The translations under genes and the position numbers were made by a program. DNA of 52,136 bases, taken from the NCBI GenBank assembly GCA_035463295.1, contig DATHTK010000034.1, forward strand, positions 1-52,136. The letters run 5' to 3'. Origin of the DNA: DATHTK01 sp035463295. GTDB lineage: Bacteria; Actinomycetota; Rubrobacteria; Rubrobacterales; Rubrobacteraceae. Positions 35,683-46,016 of this stretch are shown piece after piece (the first letter of the stretch is position 1; every line of letters starts with the position of its first letter). Under the pieces are notes generated by a model, which saw only the letters and a program-made list of their open reading frames with translations, did no database searches and was not told where the DNA came from.

Positions 35683-36878
35683 GTCGTCTGCCCCTGGAGG
35701 GCGTAAGGGTCGTCGAGATGGGGAGCCTCTTGGCGGGTCCGTTCTGCGGTCAGCTCCTCGGGGACTTCGGGGCGGAGATCATAAAGGTAGAGCCGCCGGG
35801 CAAGGGCGACCCGATGCGCGAGTGGGGCCGTCACCGCAAGGAGGGGCGCACCCTCTGGTGGCCGATCATCGCGCGCAACAAGAAGTCCGTGACGCTCAAT
35901 TTGCGCGAGAAGGAGGGACAGAACCTCGCGCGGAGGCTCATCGAGTCGGCCGACGTACTCGTCGAGAACTTCCGGCCGGGCACCATGGAGCGCTGGGGGC
36001 TCGGGTACGAGGACCTCAGAGAGGCTAACCCGGGACTCGTCATGGTGCGGGTCTCTGGATACGGCCAGACCGGACCGTACAGGGACCAGGCGGGGTTCGG
36101 GTCGATCGGTGAGGCGATGGGCGGGATACGGCACGTCACCGGGTTCCCGGACCGCCCGCCGCCGCGCGTCGGGATCTCTCTGGGCGACTCGCTCGCGGCG
36201 ACCTTCGGCGCCCTGGGAGCGGTCACGGCCCTCTACAACCGCGAGGCGCGCGGCGGCAGGGGACAGGTGGTTGACGTGGGGATCTACGAAGCAGTACTCG
36301 CGCTCATGGAGAGCACCATCCCGGAATACGCGCTCGCCGGGCACATCCGGGGGCGCACGGGGGCCATCCTGCCGTTCGTGGCGCCGTCGAACACCTACCC
36401 CACCGCCGATGGGGACTACGTGGTGATCGGCGCCAACGCCGACACCGTCTTCGGACGGTTCGCCAGGGCCCTCGGGCACCCCGAGTGGGCCGAGAGCGAG
36501 CGGTACGCTACCCACCACGCCCGCGGCGAGAACCAGCAGGAGCTAGACGATCTGATCTCCGAGTGGACGAGAGAGCGCGCGGCCGAGGAGGTGCTCGAGA
36601 CCATGAGGGAGGCGGGCGTCCCGGCCGGCAAGCTGTTCACGGCAAGGGACATGGTGGAGGACCCGCACTACGCCGCGCGCCACAATGTCGTCGAGGTCGA
36701 GGATGCCGAGATAGGTCCCTTCCCGATGCAGAACGTCGTCCCCCGCCTCACCGAGACGCCCGGCGAGGTCCGCTGGACCGGTCCGAAGCTCGGCCAGCAC
36801 AACGACGAGGTGTTGGGGGAGCTGCTCGGGCTGGATAAGGGGCAGCGGGAGGATCTGCGCGAGCGGGGGATCGTCTGA
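35670..36878 (+). CDS. Family III (CaiB/BaiF) CoA-transferase
   Basis: This 402-residue enzyme moves CoA between carboxylic acids. Family features: LEGVRVVEMGSLLAGPFCGQLLGDFGAEIIKVEPPGKGDPMR at the N-terminus, VENFRPGTMERWGLGYEDL, VRVSGYGQTGPYRDQAGF, and GISLGDSLAATFGALGAV, whose Asp is the residue that forms the acyl intermediate in this family. The length is typical for the interlocked dimer fold. ATG 35670 has GGAGG five bases upstream, inside the end of the GntR gene. The next gene, HMG-CoA lyase, overlaps its stop by one base. The acid it activates is not evident; an HMG or acetoacetate-type acid would fit the neighbour. Confidence 0.9.
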   Translation: MEDIGRLPLEGVRVVEMGSLLAGPFCGQLLGDFGAEIIKVEPPGKGDPMREWGRHRKEGRTLWWPIIARNKKSVTLNLREKEGQNLARRLIESADVLVENFRPGTMERWGLGYEDLREANPGLVMVRVSGYGQTGPYRDQAGFGSIGEAMGGIRHVTGFPDRPPPRVGISLGDSLAATFGALGAVTALYNREARGGRGQVVDVGIYEAVLALMESTIPEYALAGHIRGRTGAILPFVAPSNTYPTADGDYVVIGANADTVFGRFARALGHPEWAESERYATHHARGENQQELDDLISEWTRERAAEEVLETMREAGVPAGKLFTARDMVEDPHYAARHNVVEVEDAEIGPFPMQNVVPRLTETPGEVRWTGPKLGQHNDEVLGELLGLDKGQREDLRERGIV

Positions 36879-37771
36879 TGCGCGTCGAGATAGTGGAGGT
36901 TGGCCCCCGCGACGGCCTCCAGAACGAGGACAGGACGCTCGCGCCGCCCGAGCGCGCCGAGCTCTGCAACCTCCTCGCCGCAGCCGGGGTCCCGCGCGTC
37001 GAGGCCGTGAGCTTCGTCAACCCCAAGCGGGTGCCGCAGATGGCGGGCGCCGAGGAAGTCCTCGCGGCAATCGAACGCCGCCCCGGAACCACGTACGCCG
37101 GCCTCGTCCTGAACGAGAAAGGATACGAACGCGCCGTGCAGGCCGGCGTGGACGAGGTGCGCTACGCCTTCCCGGTAACCGAGACTTTCGCCAAACGCAA
37201 CCAGAACACCACCGTAGCGGACGCGACCGAGCTAGCCGCACGCCTCGTCGAGCGGGCGCGCCTCGACGGGGTGAGGGTCTCCATAACGCTCTCCGGCGCC
37301 TTCGGCGACCCGTTCGAGGGCCGCGTCGAGCCGGGGCACGTGCTCGGGATCGCCGAGCGCGTGGCGGCGGCGAGACCCGACGAGATCGTGCTCGCCGACA
37401 CCATTGGGGTAGGGGTTCCGACGCAGGTGCGCGAGCTGGTCGGGGGCGTCGCCCGGCACGGCATAACCGTCGGCTGCCACTTCCACGATACGCGCAACAC
37501 CGGCCTGGCGAACGCGGTCGCCGCCATCGAGAGCGGCGCCACGGTGCTGGACGCCGCGGTGGGGGGGACGGGCGGGTGCCCCTTCGCCCCGAGGGCGACC
37601 GGCAACATTCCGACAGAAGACCTTGTCTACCTCCTGCACGGCATGGGCCACGAGACGGGCATAGACCTCGACGCCCTGATAGCGGTGGCCGGGTGGATGG
37701 CGGAGCGCCTGGGCAAAGAGCTTCCAGGCCGGGTCTACAAGGCCGGCAACTTCGAGCCAGTCGCGGGATGA
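36878..37771 (+). CDS. Hydroxymethylglutaryl-CoA lyase
   Basis: This 297-residue TIM-barrel enzyme cleaves HMG-CoA to acetyl-CoA and acetoacetate, the last step of leucine breakdown. Motifs: EVGPRDGLQNE at the start (metal-binding Asp and catalytic Arg), VEAVSFVNPKRVPQMAGAEEV, ITLSGAFGDPFEG, LADTIGVGVP, GCHFHDTRNTGLANAVAAIE (the HxH metal site), and GGTGGCPFAPRATGNIPTEDLVYLL with the signature Cys. HMG-CoA lyases and citramalyl-CoA lyases of this fold cannot be fully separated by eye, but the adjacent carboxylase genes favour HMG-CoA. ATG 36878 overlaps the CoA-transferase stop. Confidence 0.9.
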   Translation: MRVEIVEVGPRDGLQNEDRTLAPPERAELCNLLAAAGVPRVEAVSFVNPKRVPQMAGAEEVLAAIERRPGTTYAGLVLNEKGYERAVQAGVDEVRYAFPVTETFAKRNQNTTVADATELAARLVERARLDGVRVSITLSGAFGDPFEGRVEPGHVLGIAERVAAARPDEIVLADTIGVGVPTQVRELVGGVARHGITVGCHFHDTRNTGLANAVAAIESGATVLDAAVGGTGGCPFAPRATGNIPTEDLVYLLHGMGHETGIDLDALIAVAGWMAERLGKELPGRVYKAGNFEPVAG

Positions 37772-37833
37772 GCGGGGACCCAGAGCCCGCAAACGGGCAA
37801 GAGAGCTGACACCTGCCGACCGAAGGGAGAAAA

Positions 37834-39888
37834 ATGGCGTACAACGTGGCGGTAGACGTCGGGGGCACGTTCACGGACGTGCTCGTCTTCGACGAGGGGA
37901 GTGGCGAGCTCACCGAGGGAAAGGTCCTTTCGACGCCGGACGACCCGTCGAGGGGCGTCGTCGAGGGGATAGAGACGGTGTGCGCGAAGGTGGGGATTTC
38001 CTTCGATGACCTCCACCTCCTCTTCCACGGCACCACCGTGGTGACGAACATGATCCTGACCAACACCGGCTCGCGCGTCGGTCTGCTGACGACAAAGGGC
38101 CACGAGCAGGTCCTCCTCCTCGCCCGCGCCTGGACGCCGGGGCCGCTCTATGGCTGGATGGCCCTCCAGAAGCCCGATCCTCCAGCCGACCCGACCGACA
38201 CGATCGGCGTGCACGAGCGCGTCGCCCCGGACGGCAGCGTCTTGGTGGAGCTGGATGAGAGCGGGGTTCGCGAGGCGGTGAGGAAGCTCGTGGACCGTGG
38301 CGTCGAGTCGGTCGCCATCGGGTTCCTCAACTCCTACGTCAACCCGGCGCACGAGAGGCGGGCGCGGGACATCGTGCGCGAGATGTACCCGGATCTCTCC
38401 GTCTCCATATCGGCGGATATCGGGCAGGAGTACGGCGAGTATGAGAGGACGCTCACCACGGTCGTCAATACCGCCGTGCAGCCGCGCGCGATCCTCTACA
38501 TGAAGAACTTCGAGACCTCCATAGGGGAGAAGGAGTTCGGCGGCGCCCTCTCCATCGTCCGCTCGGACGGAGGGGCGATGAGCACAGAGGCGGTCGCCGA
38601 GCGCCCGATCCAGATCGCCCTCTCGGGTCCCTCCGGCGGCGTCACGGGCTCGGCCTACCTGGCGCGCGAGATCGGTATCCCCGACGTCCTGACCTTCGAT
38701 ATGGGCGGAACCAGCACCGACGTCTCGCTCGTCCTCGGCGGGGAGACGCTCGTGCGGCGTGAGATCCAGCTCGGCTACTTCCAGTTCAAGGCTCCGGCGG
38801 TCGACGTCCACAGCGTCGGCGCGGGCGGGGGCTCGATCGCCTTTCTCTCCAAGAGCGGGGCCCTTCAGGTGGGTCCCGCGAGCGCGGGTGCCGACCCCGG
38901 CCCGGCCGCCTATGGCCGCGGCGGCGAGGAGCCGACCGTCACCGACGCGAACGTGGTCCTCCACCGTATCCCACCCGGCGTCGCTCTCGGAGGGACGCTC
39001 CAGATGGACGAGGAGGCGGCCCGCAGGGCCGTCCGGAAGGTCGCAGAACCCCTGGGGATGGGCGTCGAGGAGGCGGCCGAGGCGATCGTGGACATCGTGA
39101 ACGAGAACATGCACGCGGCCCTGCGGGTCGTGAGCGTCGAGCGCGGGCACGACCCGCGGGAGTTCGGGCTCGTCGCCTTCGGCGGGGCCGGCCCGATGCA
39201 CGCCAACGCCCTCGGGCGGCTCATCCGGTCGCGGTCGGTGATCGTGCCTCCTACCCCGGGTGTCATGAGCGCCTTCGGCTTTCTCTCCTCGGATATCCAG
39301 AACGAGTTCCCGGAGACGTACTTGCGTATAGCGGAAGAGACCCCGGCCTCGGAGCTAGAGGAGACGATAGAAGGGCTTATCGCGCAGGCCGACGAGTGGC
39401 TAGACGGTGAGGGCGTGGAGGAGGACGAGAAGCGCTTCGACCTCTACGCGGACTGCCGCTACTACCTGCAGAACATCCAGATCCCCTGCCGCTTCGAGCT
39501 CGAGGAACTGGAAGGAGAGAGCAGCGCCTTTCTGCGCGGCCGCTTCGAGGAGGCGCACATCCAGCGCTACAACTTCGAGCTACCGGACTCGCCGCTCGAG
39601 ATCGCGACGCTCCGGGTGGTCGGGCGCGGCACTATAAAGGGCGTGAGCCTCTCCGAGAGCGAGAACGGCGCTGGCGAGGACCCGTCGAGCGCCGAGGTGC
39701 GCCGCGACAGGGTCTTCTTGAACGGGGAGTGGAAAGAGACCCCGCTCTACGAGCGCGGCAAGTTGAAGGCGGGCAACGTCGTCGAAGGCCCCGCGGTCGT
39801 GGTGCAGGACGACACGACTACCGTCATAGAGCCCGGTTACCGGGGCGCCGTGGACCGCTTCGGGAACATCCTGATCGAGGAGGCATAA
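37834..39888 (+). CDS. Hydantoinase/oxoprolinase family, HyuA-type ATPase subunit
   Basis: This 684-residue protein has the ASKHA-type N-terminus VAVDVGGTFTDVLVFD, LFHGTTVVTNMILT, EYGEYERTLTTVVNTAVQP, SDGGAMSTEAVAERPI, SGPSGGVTGSAYLA, and FDMGGTSTDVSLVLGG. VGAGGGSIAF, GPASAGADPGPAAYGRGG, the helix FGGAGPMHA and a C-terminal beta domain follow. Together with HyuB it forms an ATP-dependent amidohydrolase (N-methylhydantoinase, 5-oxoprolinase) or a carboxylase (acetone/acetophenone type). GAAGGGAG precedes ATG 37834, 62 bases after the lyase gene. HyuB starts five bases after its stop. The substrate is open. Confidence 0.88.
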   Translation: MAYNVAVDVGGTFTDVLVFDEGSGELTEGKVLSTPDDPSRGVVEGIETVCAKVGISFDDLHLLFHGTTVVTNMILTNTGSRVGLLTTKGHEQVLLLARAWTPGPLYGWMALQKPDPPADPTDTIGVHERVAPDGSVLVELDESGVREAVRKLVDRGVESVAIGFLNSYVNPAHERRARDIVREMYPDLSVSISADIGQEYGEYERTLTTVVNTAVQPRAILYMKNFETSIGEKEFGGALSIVRSDGGAMSTEAVAERPIQIALSGPSGGVTGSAYLAREIGIPDVLTFDMGGTSTDVSLVLGGETLVRREIQLGYFQFKAPAVDVHSVGAGGGSIAFLSKSGALQVGPASAGADPGPAAYGRGGEEPTVTDANVVLHRIPPGVALGGTLQMDEEAARRAVRKVAEPLGMGVEEAAEAIVDIVNENMHAALRVVSVERGHDPREFGLVAFGGAGPMHANALGRLIRSRSVIVPPTPGVMSAFGFLSSDIQNEFPETYLRIAEETPASELEETIEGLIAQADEWLDGEGVEEDEKRFDLYADCRYYLQNIQIPCRFELEELEGESSAFLRGRFEEAHIQRYNFELPDSPLEIATLRVVGRGTIKGVSLSESENGAGEDPSSAEVRRDRVFLNGEWKETPLYERGKLKAGNVVEGPAVVVQDDTTTVIEPGYRGAVDRFGNILIEEA

Positions 39889-39893
39889 GAGAG

Positions 39894-41783
39894 ATGGTGC
39901 TGAACGAGCAGGCGCTCCCGGACTTCGTCCGCGAGCACGACATAGACCACGTCACCCTGGATATCATAGAGAACGCGCTCAAGAACATCCGCTACGAGAT
40001 GGACCGGGTGCTCGTTACTACCGCCGTGAGCCCCATCATCCGCGAGCAGGCCGACGAGTTCCCCCTTATAGCCGACCGCAAGGGGCGCATGGTCGTGGGC
40101 CAGTTCGGGAGCCCGGTGGACACCGTCCTGGAGCACTCGCCCTACAAGGCCGAGGACCTCAAAGACGGCGACGTCATCGCCCTCAACGACCCGTACATGA
40201 TGGAGGGGAGCACCTCGCACCTCCCGGACATCCTGCTGGTGCGTCCGATCTTCTACGAGGAGGACCACATCGGCTACGCCCTCCAGTGGGGCAACCTCAT
40301 GGACGTCGGCGGCTCGACCGCCGGCTCCATCCCCATCGACGCCCGCTCCATCTACGAGGAGGGCGTCAGGATGCCCCCCGTCAAGCTCTACGACGGCGGG
40401 AAGCTCAACGAGGAGGTCCTGCGCTTCTTCTGCCACAACTCCCGCACCCCGCGCGAGACCCGCGCCGACATCATGGCGATAGCCGCCGGGACCGCCGCCG
40501 GAGCCCAGAGGGTAAAGGACATCTGCGACCGCTTCAGCAAGGACACCTACCTGGAGGCTTGCGACGCGCTCCTCGATAGGACGCGCAACAGCATAATCGC
40601 CCTGATGAAAGCGCTCATCCCAGAGGGGCAGCGCTTCGAGTTCGAGGACTACACCGACGACGACGGCCTCGGCAACGGCCCCATTAAACTCAAGCTCGCG
40701 ATGTGGCGCGAGGGAGAGGTGCTCCACCTCGATTGGGACGGCACTGATGCCCAGGTCCCGGGTCCGGTCAATTTCCTCCTCAACAAGGAGATGTTCCAGA
40801 TGTTCGCGGGGGTGTTCCTGATCTCCGCCGTGGACCCTACCATCCTCTTTAACGACGGCTACGCCGACGTCATAAGGGTGAACATTCCCGACGGGAGCGT
40901 CCTGAGGCCGAAGGAGCCGGCGCCCCTCAGTAACCGCCTCGTCGTCATGGCGCGCCTCTTCGACGTGCTCGGCGCCGTCTACGCGAAGGCCATCGGCTTC
41001 AACGTCTCTGGCTCCTACGGCACGAGCCCCAACTTCGTTTACTCGGGCGTGAAGAAGAGCGGCGAGCCGTTCCAGACGATGGAGATTCTCTACGGCGGCA
41101 TCCCCGCCATTCCCGGCAAGGACGGCCTCGACGGACACTCCTGGTGGCCGGAGTTCCTGGCGGTACCCGCGGAGTACATGGAGACCTACTACCCCATGAT
41201 CATCGAGGAGTACGTCGCCCGTCGCGACTCCTGCGGCGCGGGAGAGTTCCGGGGCGGCTGCGGCATAAAGAAGGTCTACCGCTTCCTCGCCGACGGCCGT
41301 ATCACCTACCAGGACGACCGCCACCATACCTACCCCTACGGGGTCGCCGGGGGCGCGCCAGGCACCCCCTCGAAGAAGACCCTGGTCCGCAAGGGTGGTG
41401 AGGAGATCGAACTTCCCTCCAAGGTCCGCGACGTGCCCGTCTTCGAGGGCGACCGCCTTGTCTTCGAGACCGCCGGCGCCGGCGGCGTCGGAGACCCGCT
41501 GGAGCGCGACCCCGAGGCGGTCGCCAGGGACGTCCGCTGGAACCTCGTCAGCCGCGAAGCAGCGCACCGCGAGTACGGCGTGGTGATCGGTGACGACGCC
41601 CAGGTGGATCCCGGCGCCACCGATACGAAGCGCGAGGAGATCCGGGGCTCCCGCGACGAGCTGCCCGCCTTCGACCACGGTCCGTTGCCGCCGCTGGAGG
41701 ACCAGCGGCGCATCATCGCCGGGACGCGCCGCAAGTTCAACGAGTGGCTCTCGCACGAGCTCGGTGGCAAGAACGGGGCGTAG
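39894..41783 (+). CDS. Hydantoinase/oxoprolinase family, HyuB-type subunit
   Basis: This 629-residue partner of the preceding HyuA begins with HVTLDIIENALKNIRYEMDRVLVTTAVSPIIREQADEFPLI. It contains GQFGSPVDTVLEH, GDVIALNDPYMMEGSTSHLPDILLVRPIF, GGSTAGSIPIDARSIYEEGVRMPPVKLYDGGK, MAIAAGTAAGAQRV, and GGAPGTPSKKTLVR near the C-terminus. This is the HyuB/acetone carboxylase alpha-type fold. It is shorter than acetone carboxylase alpha (about 770), and no small gamma subunit follows, so an acetone carboxylase proper is unlikely. ATG 39894 is chosen by homology of the N-terminus; the open frame to 39729 overlaps HyuA. It is the last gene of this run. Confidence 0.88.
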   Translation: MVLNEQALPDFVREHDIDHVTLDIIENALKNIRYEMDRVLVTTAVSPIIREQADEFPLIADRKGRMVVGQFGSPVDTVLEHSPYKAEDLKDGDVIALNDPYMMEGSTSHLPDILLVRPIFYEEDHIGYALQWGNLMDVGGSTAGSIPIDARSIYEEGVRMPPVKLYDGGKLNEEVLRFFCHNSRTPRETRADIMAIAAGTAAGAQRVKDICDRFSKDTYLEACDALLDRTRNSIIALMKALIPEGQRFEFEDYTDDDGLGNGPIKLKLAMWREGEVLHLDWDGTDAQVPGPVNFLLNKEMFQMFAGVFLISAVDPTILFNDGYADVIRVNIPDGSVLRPKEPAPLSNRLVVMARLFDVLGAVYAKAIGFNVSGSYGTSPNFVYSGVKKSGEPFQTMEILYGGIPAIPGKDGLDGHSWWPEFLAVPAEYMETYYPMIIEEYVARRDSCGAGEFRGGCGIKKVYRFLADGRITYQDDRHHTYPYGVAGGAPGTPSKKTLVRKGGEEIELPSKVRDVPVFEGDRLVFETAGAGGVGDPLERDPEAVARDVRWNLVSREAAHREYGVVIGDDAQVDPGATDTKREEIRGSRDELPAFDHGPLPPLEDQRRIIAGTRRKFNEWLSHELGGKNGA

Positions 41784-41866
41784 CGGCGTGCACCTGGAAG
41801 AGTCGTTCGCACGCCGGAGGCGTCTGGAGCCGGAACTAGAGGTTTTCGCGTTTTCTGCTCAGGGCC

Positions 41867-41897
41867 TTGAACCTCACGTAACGTGAGGTCGTATCCT
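41867..41897 (+). promoter_or_regulatory. MerR-type promoter with 19-bp spacer and perfect operator
   Basis: TTGAAC (41867-41872) and TATCCT (41892-41897) are separated by 19 bases instead of 17, the hallmark of promoters twisted into activity by MerR-family activators. The spacer holds ACCTCACGTAACGTGAGGT (41871-41889), a perfect inverted repeat around a single A. It lies about 37 bases before the MerR-family gene, which therefore is probably autoregulated. Confidence 0.8.
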
Positions 41898-41933
41898 ACG
41901 GTTCGTAGACGCTAGCGACAAGGAGTGAGCGCG

Positions 41934-42695
41934 GTGGTGCGGGAGACCGCCTTCAAGGTAGGAGAGCTGGCAGGGCGGACGGGTCTCTCCGTCCGTACGC
42001 TGCACCACTACGATGAGATCGGCCTTCTCTCCCCATCGAGCCGTACCGGGGCGGGGCACCGCCTCTACTCGGCCGACGACGTGCTGCGACTGCAGCAGAT
42101 CCGCTCGCTGCGCTCTCTGGGCTTCGGGCTCGAGGAGATCCGCGCGCTCTTGGAGGGGCCGGCGCTCTCTCCGAAGAAGGTCATCGAGATGCACGTCTCG
42201 GGGTTGGAGGAGCAGATCCGGGCGCGGCAGCGGTTCCTCCGCCGGCTCCGGGCGGTCGCGGAGCGACTGGGATCGGCGGAGGAGGTCTCGGCCGGGGAGT
42301 TGGTAGGCACCGCTATGGAGGTGATCGAGATGTCGGAGAAGATAGAGAGGTACTACACTCCAGAGCAACTGGAGTATCTAGCGGCTCGGAGGCGCGCGCT
42401 CGGGGAGGAGAGGATCCGGGCCGTCGAAGAGGAATGGCCGCAGCTCATGGATGCCGTCCGCGCCGAGATGGAGGCCGGCACCGACCCGCGGCACGAGCGG
42501 ATGCAACGGCTCGCCCGGCGCTGGATGGAGCTCGTCGAGGAGTTCACCGGGGGAGACGCCGGCATCACCCGGTCGCTGGGCAACATGTGGCAGCAGGAGC
42601 AGGAGATCCAGGGCATCGACACCCGCGAGACGCGGGAGATGATGGAGTACGTCTCGAAGGCGATGGCCGCCCCGGACGGCAAGGACCCGGGCTAA
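41934..42695 (+). CDS. MerR-family regulator with TipAS-type ligand domain
   Basis: This 253-residue regulator has a MerR winged helix: FKVGELAGRTGLSVRTLHHYDEIGLLSPSSRTGAGHRLYSADDVLRLQQIRSLRSLGFGLEEIR (about 9-72). A coiled-coil dimerisation helix follows (LEEQIRARQRFLRRLRAVAERL). The C-terminus (about 140-250) resembles TipAS/antibiotic-binding domains: YYTPEQLEYLAARRRALGEE, WPQLMDAVRAEMEAGTDP and ARRWMELVEEFTGGD. In TipA, this domain traps thiopeptide drugs. GTG 41934 sits eight bases after AAGGAG; a GTG at 41925 overlaps that site. A flavoprotein gene follows at 42778 and could be a co-regulated target. Confidence 0.88.
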   Translation: MVRETAFKVGELAGRTGLSVRTLHHYDEIGLLSPSSRTGAGHRLYSADDVLRLQQIRSLRSLGFGLEEIRALLEGPALSPKKVIEMHVSGLEEQIRARQRFLRRLRAVAERLGSAEEVSAGELVGTAMEVIEMSEKIERYYTPEQLEYLAARRRALGEERIRAVEEEWPQLMDAVRAEMEAGTDPRHERMQRLARRWMELVEEFTGGDAGITRSLGNMWQQEQEIQGIDTRETREMMEYVSKAMAAPDGKDPG

Positions 42696-42777
42696 CGTCC
42701 GCTGTAGAAAGAGACTGGACGGTGGCTACAGAGCGAGAAAGCGAGTCGAAGACCTCTGAGCCGGGGGACCTCTGAGG

Positions 42778-43938
42778 GTGCCCGCGGCGGTCGTGATCGG
42801 AGCGGGGGTGGTAGGCGCGAGCGCCGCTTTCCACCTCGCCGAGCGCGGCGTCGAGACGCTGGTACTGGACCGTGCCGGACCGGCCGCGGGCTCGACGGCT
42901 CGCTCGGGCGCGCTCGTCCGCGCCCACTACCCGACCGCCCTTGAGGCGGAGCTGGCGTGGGAGAGCCTGAGAGAATACTTCGAGCCCTGGGGGGAGCGCA
43001 TCGGTGGCGGCTGCGGCTTCACGCGTACGGGCTTCGCCTACCTCGTCGGCGAGGAGAACACAACGGCCCTCCGGCACAACGTCGCCCTGGGGCAGAGCGT
43101 CGGGGTGGAGACGGAGGTCATCTCCCCGGACGACCTGACCGGGATAGACGCCGCCCTGCGTCCCGACGGCCTCGCTCTCGCCGCTTTCGAGCCGCGCGGC
43201 GGCTACGCCGACCCCACGGCGACCGCCGTCGGCTTTCTCCGCGCCGCCCTGCGACACGGGGCGCGTTTCGAGAAGCGGCTCGTTACCGGTCTCCTCGAGC
43301 GCGAGGGAGCCGTCCGGGGCGTCGAGACCGATAACGGCCAGATCGAAGCCGAGGCCGTAGTGCTCGCCGCCGGCGCGTGGTCCGTCCCGATCGCCGAAAG
43401 CGTCGGTCTCTCGCTGCCCATAACGCCGGCTCGCGTCGGCGTCGCGCTCTTCGAGCGTCCCTACGCGCTCCCCACGCACCTTACCGTGATCGACACCACA
43501 AAGGGCTTCTATGCCCGGCCCGCCGCCGAGTACGCCACCCTGGTCGGTAGCCGGGATAGCATCCGGTGGCTACAGAGACCCGACACCCCGACGCCGGAGC
43601 CCCCGAAATCCTTTGTAGAGGACGTGTCCCGCAGGCTCGGCCAGCGCCTGCCGCCACTCGCCGGTGCCCGCTACCGCTCGGGCCGCTCGGGCATCCTGGA
43701 TATGACCCCCGACGGGCGTCCGATACTTGGCCCCGAAGGGCCGGAGGGCCTCTACCTGGCCGTGGGCTGGAGCGGTACCGGCTTCAAGAAGGCCCCCGCC
43801 GTCGGGGCCGAGGTGGCGCGTTGGATCTCCACAGGCGCCTCGAAGAGAGACGAGCTCGCCACGTACAACCTCGCGCGCTTCGAGAAGGGAGCCCTTGTCC
43901 GCGGCGAGCACGAGTACGCGACCGTCGGCCCGCACTAG
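42778..43938 (+). CDS. FAD-dependent amine oxidoreductase (DAO/sarcosine-glycine oxidase-like)
   Basis: This 386-residue flavoprotein of the DAO family has an N-terminal dinucleotide motif AAVVIGAGVVGASAAFHLAERG with VLDR for the ribose, then GSTARSGALVRAHYP, the usual loop after it. EAEAVVLAAGAWSVPIAE and the C-terminal FAD loop DGRPILGPEGPEGLYLAVGWSGTGFKKAPAVGAEVARWI fit sarcosine oxidase or glycine oxidase relatives, which oxidise N-methyl or small amino acids to an aldehyde or oxoacid, ammonia or methylamine and H2O2. No covalent-flavin Cys is obvious. GTG 42778 follows CTGAGG. It may be transcribed with the MerR/TipAS gene 82 bases upstream. Confidence 0.82.
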   Translation: MPAAVVIGAGVVGASAAFHLAERGVETLVLDRAGPAAGSTARSGALVRAHYPTALEAELAWESLREYFEPWGERIGGGCGFTRTGFAYLVGEENTTALRHNVALGQSVGVETEVISPDDLTGIDAALRPDGLALAAFEPRGGYADPTATAVGFLRAALRHGARFEKRLVTGLLEREGAVRGVETDNGQIEAEAVVLAAGAWSVPIAESVGLSLPITPARVGVALFERPYALPTHLTVIDTTKGFYARPAAEYATLVGSRDSIRWLQRPDTPTPEPPKSFVEDVSRRLGQRLPPLAGARYRSGRSGILDMTPDGRPILGPEGPEGLYLAVGWSGTGFKKAPAVGAEVARWISTGASKRDELATYNLARFEKGALVRGEHEYATVGPH

Positions 43939-43942
43939 CCGC

Positions 43943-44362
43943 CTACCCGTAGAACGGGTATCCGCGATCCAATCCCCGGTATGCCCTGTACGCTTCCCAG
44001 GCGGCTTGCACGAACGGGGCCAGCGTCACGAGGATCATCACGGGCACAAGAAGGAAACCAACGAGCACCACCATCAGTAGTCCCGTGACCACCCAGCCGA
44101 CGACGATCGCCGAGAGCCAGGCGACCTGGTAGAAGACCGACCTGAGCGCGTGCGAGGCCACCCTCGGCGATTCGTCCTTGTAGATCAGCCAGATGAGAAA
44201 GGCCGCTACCGGACCGAGAAAACCAGTAAATACATTCAAGAACGTGGTGAGGTGCGCCACAGCAGACCACGTCCGCTCACCTTCGGTGCTCATCGAGGGA
44301 TACGGCGCCGGCCGCCTCCCGTAGTCGTGCTGTATCCCGTAGTTCTTTGCCTCTCCGTGCAT
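43943..44362 (-). CDS. DUF4870 membrane protein
   Basis: This 139-residue protein has the DUF4870 (Tic20-like small membrane protein) pattern: TWSAVAHLTTFLNVFTGFLGPVAAFLIWLIYKDESPRVASHALRSVFYQ, which includes the conserved KDESP..ASHA motif, then two more hydrophobic helices (about 75-120). The function is unknown. ATG 44362 with GAGAGGAG at 6 bases is chosen; the frame is open to 44536, but that part lies within the citrate synthase promoter region. It converges with the flavoprotein gene, only 4 bases from its stop. Confidence 0.82.
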   Translation of the reverse strand: MHGEAKNYGIQHDYGRRPAPYPSMSTEGERTWSAVAHLTTFLNVFTGFLGPVAAFLIWLIYKDESPRVASHALRSVFYQVAWLSAIVVGWVVTGLLMVVLVGFLLVPVMILVTLAPFVQAAWEAYRAYRGLDRGYPFYG

Positions 44363-44400
44363 GCGCGCTCCTCTCAGCGATCCAACCTCGTATACGCCGC

Positions 44401-44418
44401 CGCAACCCCAGGGTTGCG
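44401..44418. repeat. 18-bp near-perfect palindrome in the DUF4870/citrate synthase gap
   Basis: CGCAACCC (44401-44408) and GGGTTGCG (44411-44418) flank CA, making a compact inverted repeat 39 bases upstream of the DUF4870 start and between two divergent genes. It could be an operator shared by both. Confidence 0.45.
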
Positions 44419-44553
44419 ACGCGCCGATCCAGGACCCGCTTTCCGTTTCCCGCGCGTTGGGCGATAATGGTGCCTCCACCATGCAGGGAGGGGCACAAGC
44501 ATCTATATGGCGTGGGTATATATAATTGGGATACAAGAAGAAAGGGGCACGAG

Positions 44554-45891
<1,338 letters not shown>

Positions 45892-46016
45892 GGCGTTAGC
45901 CCCAGGGCCGGCGGCCCCTCTCTGAGTAGGCTGGCCCTTCTCCTCGGCGCTCGGTCGGTACTACGCGAGAAAGGTGTGCCGGGAACACACCGCTGATAGC
46001 GGGCCGTGATGAGCGG

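Noticed and set aside
37834..41783. Acetone carboxylase operon
   Set aside because: The HyuA/HyuB-type subunits are present, but the alpha-like subunit is short (629 residues) and there is no gamma-subunit gene, so the broader hydantoinase/oxoprolinase call is safer.
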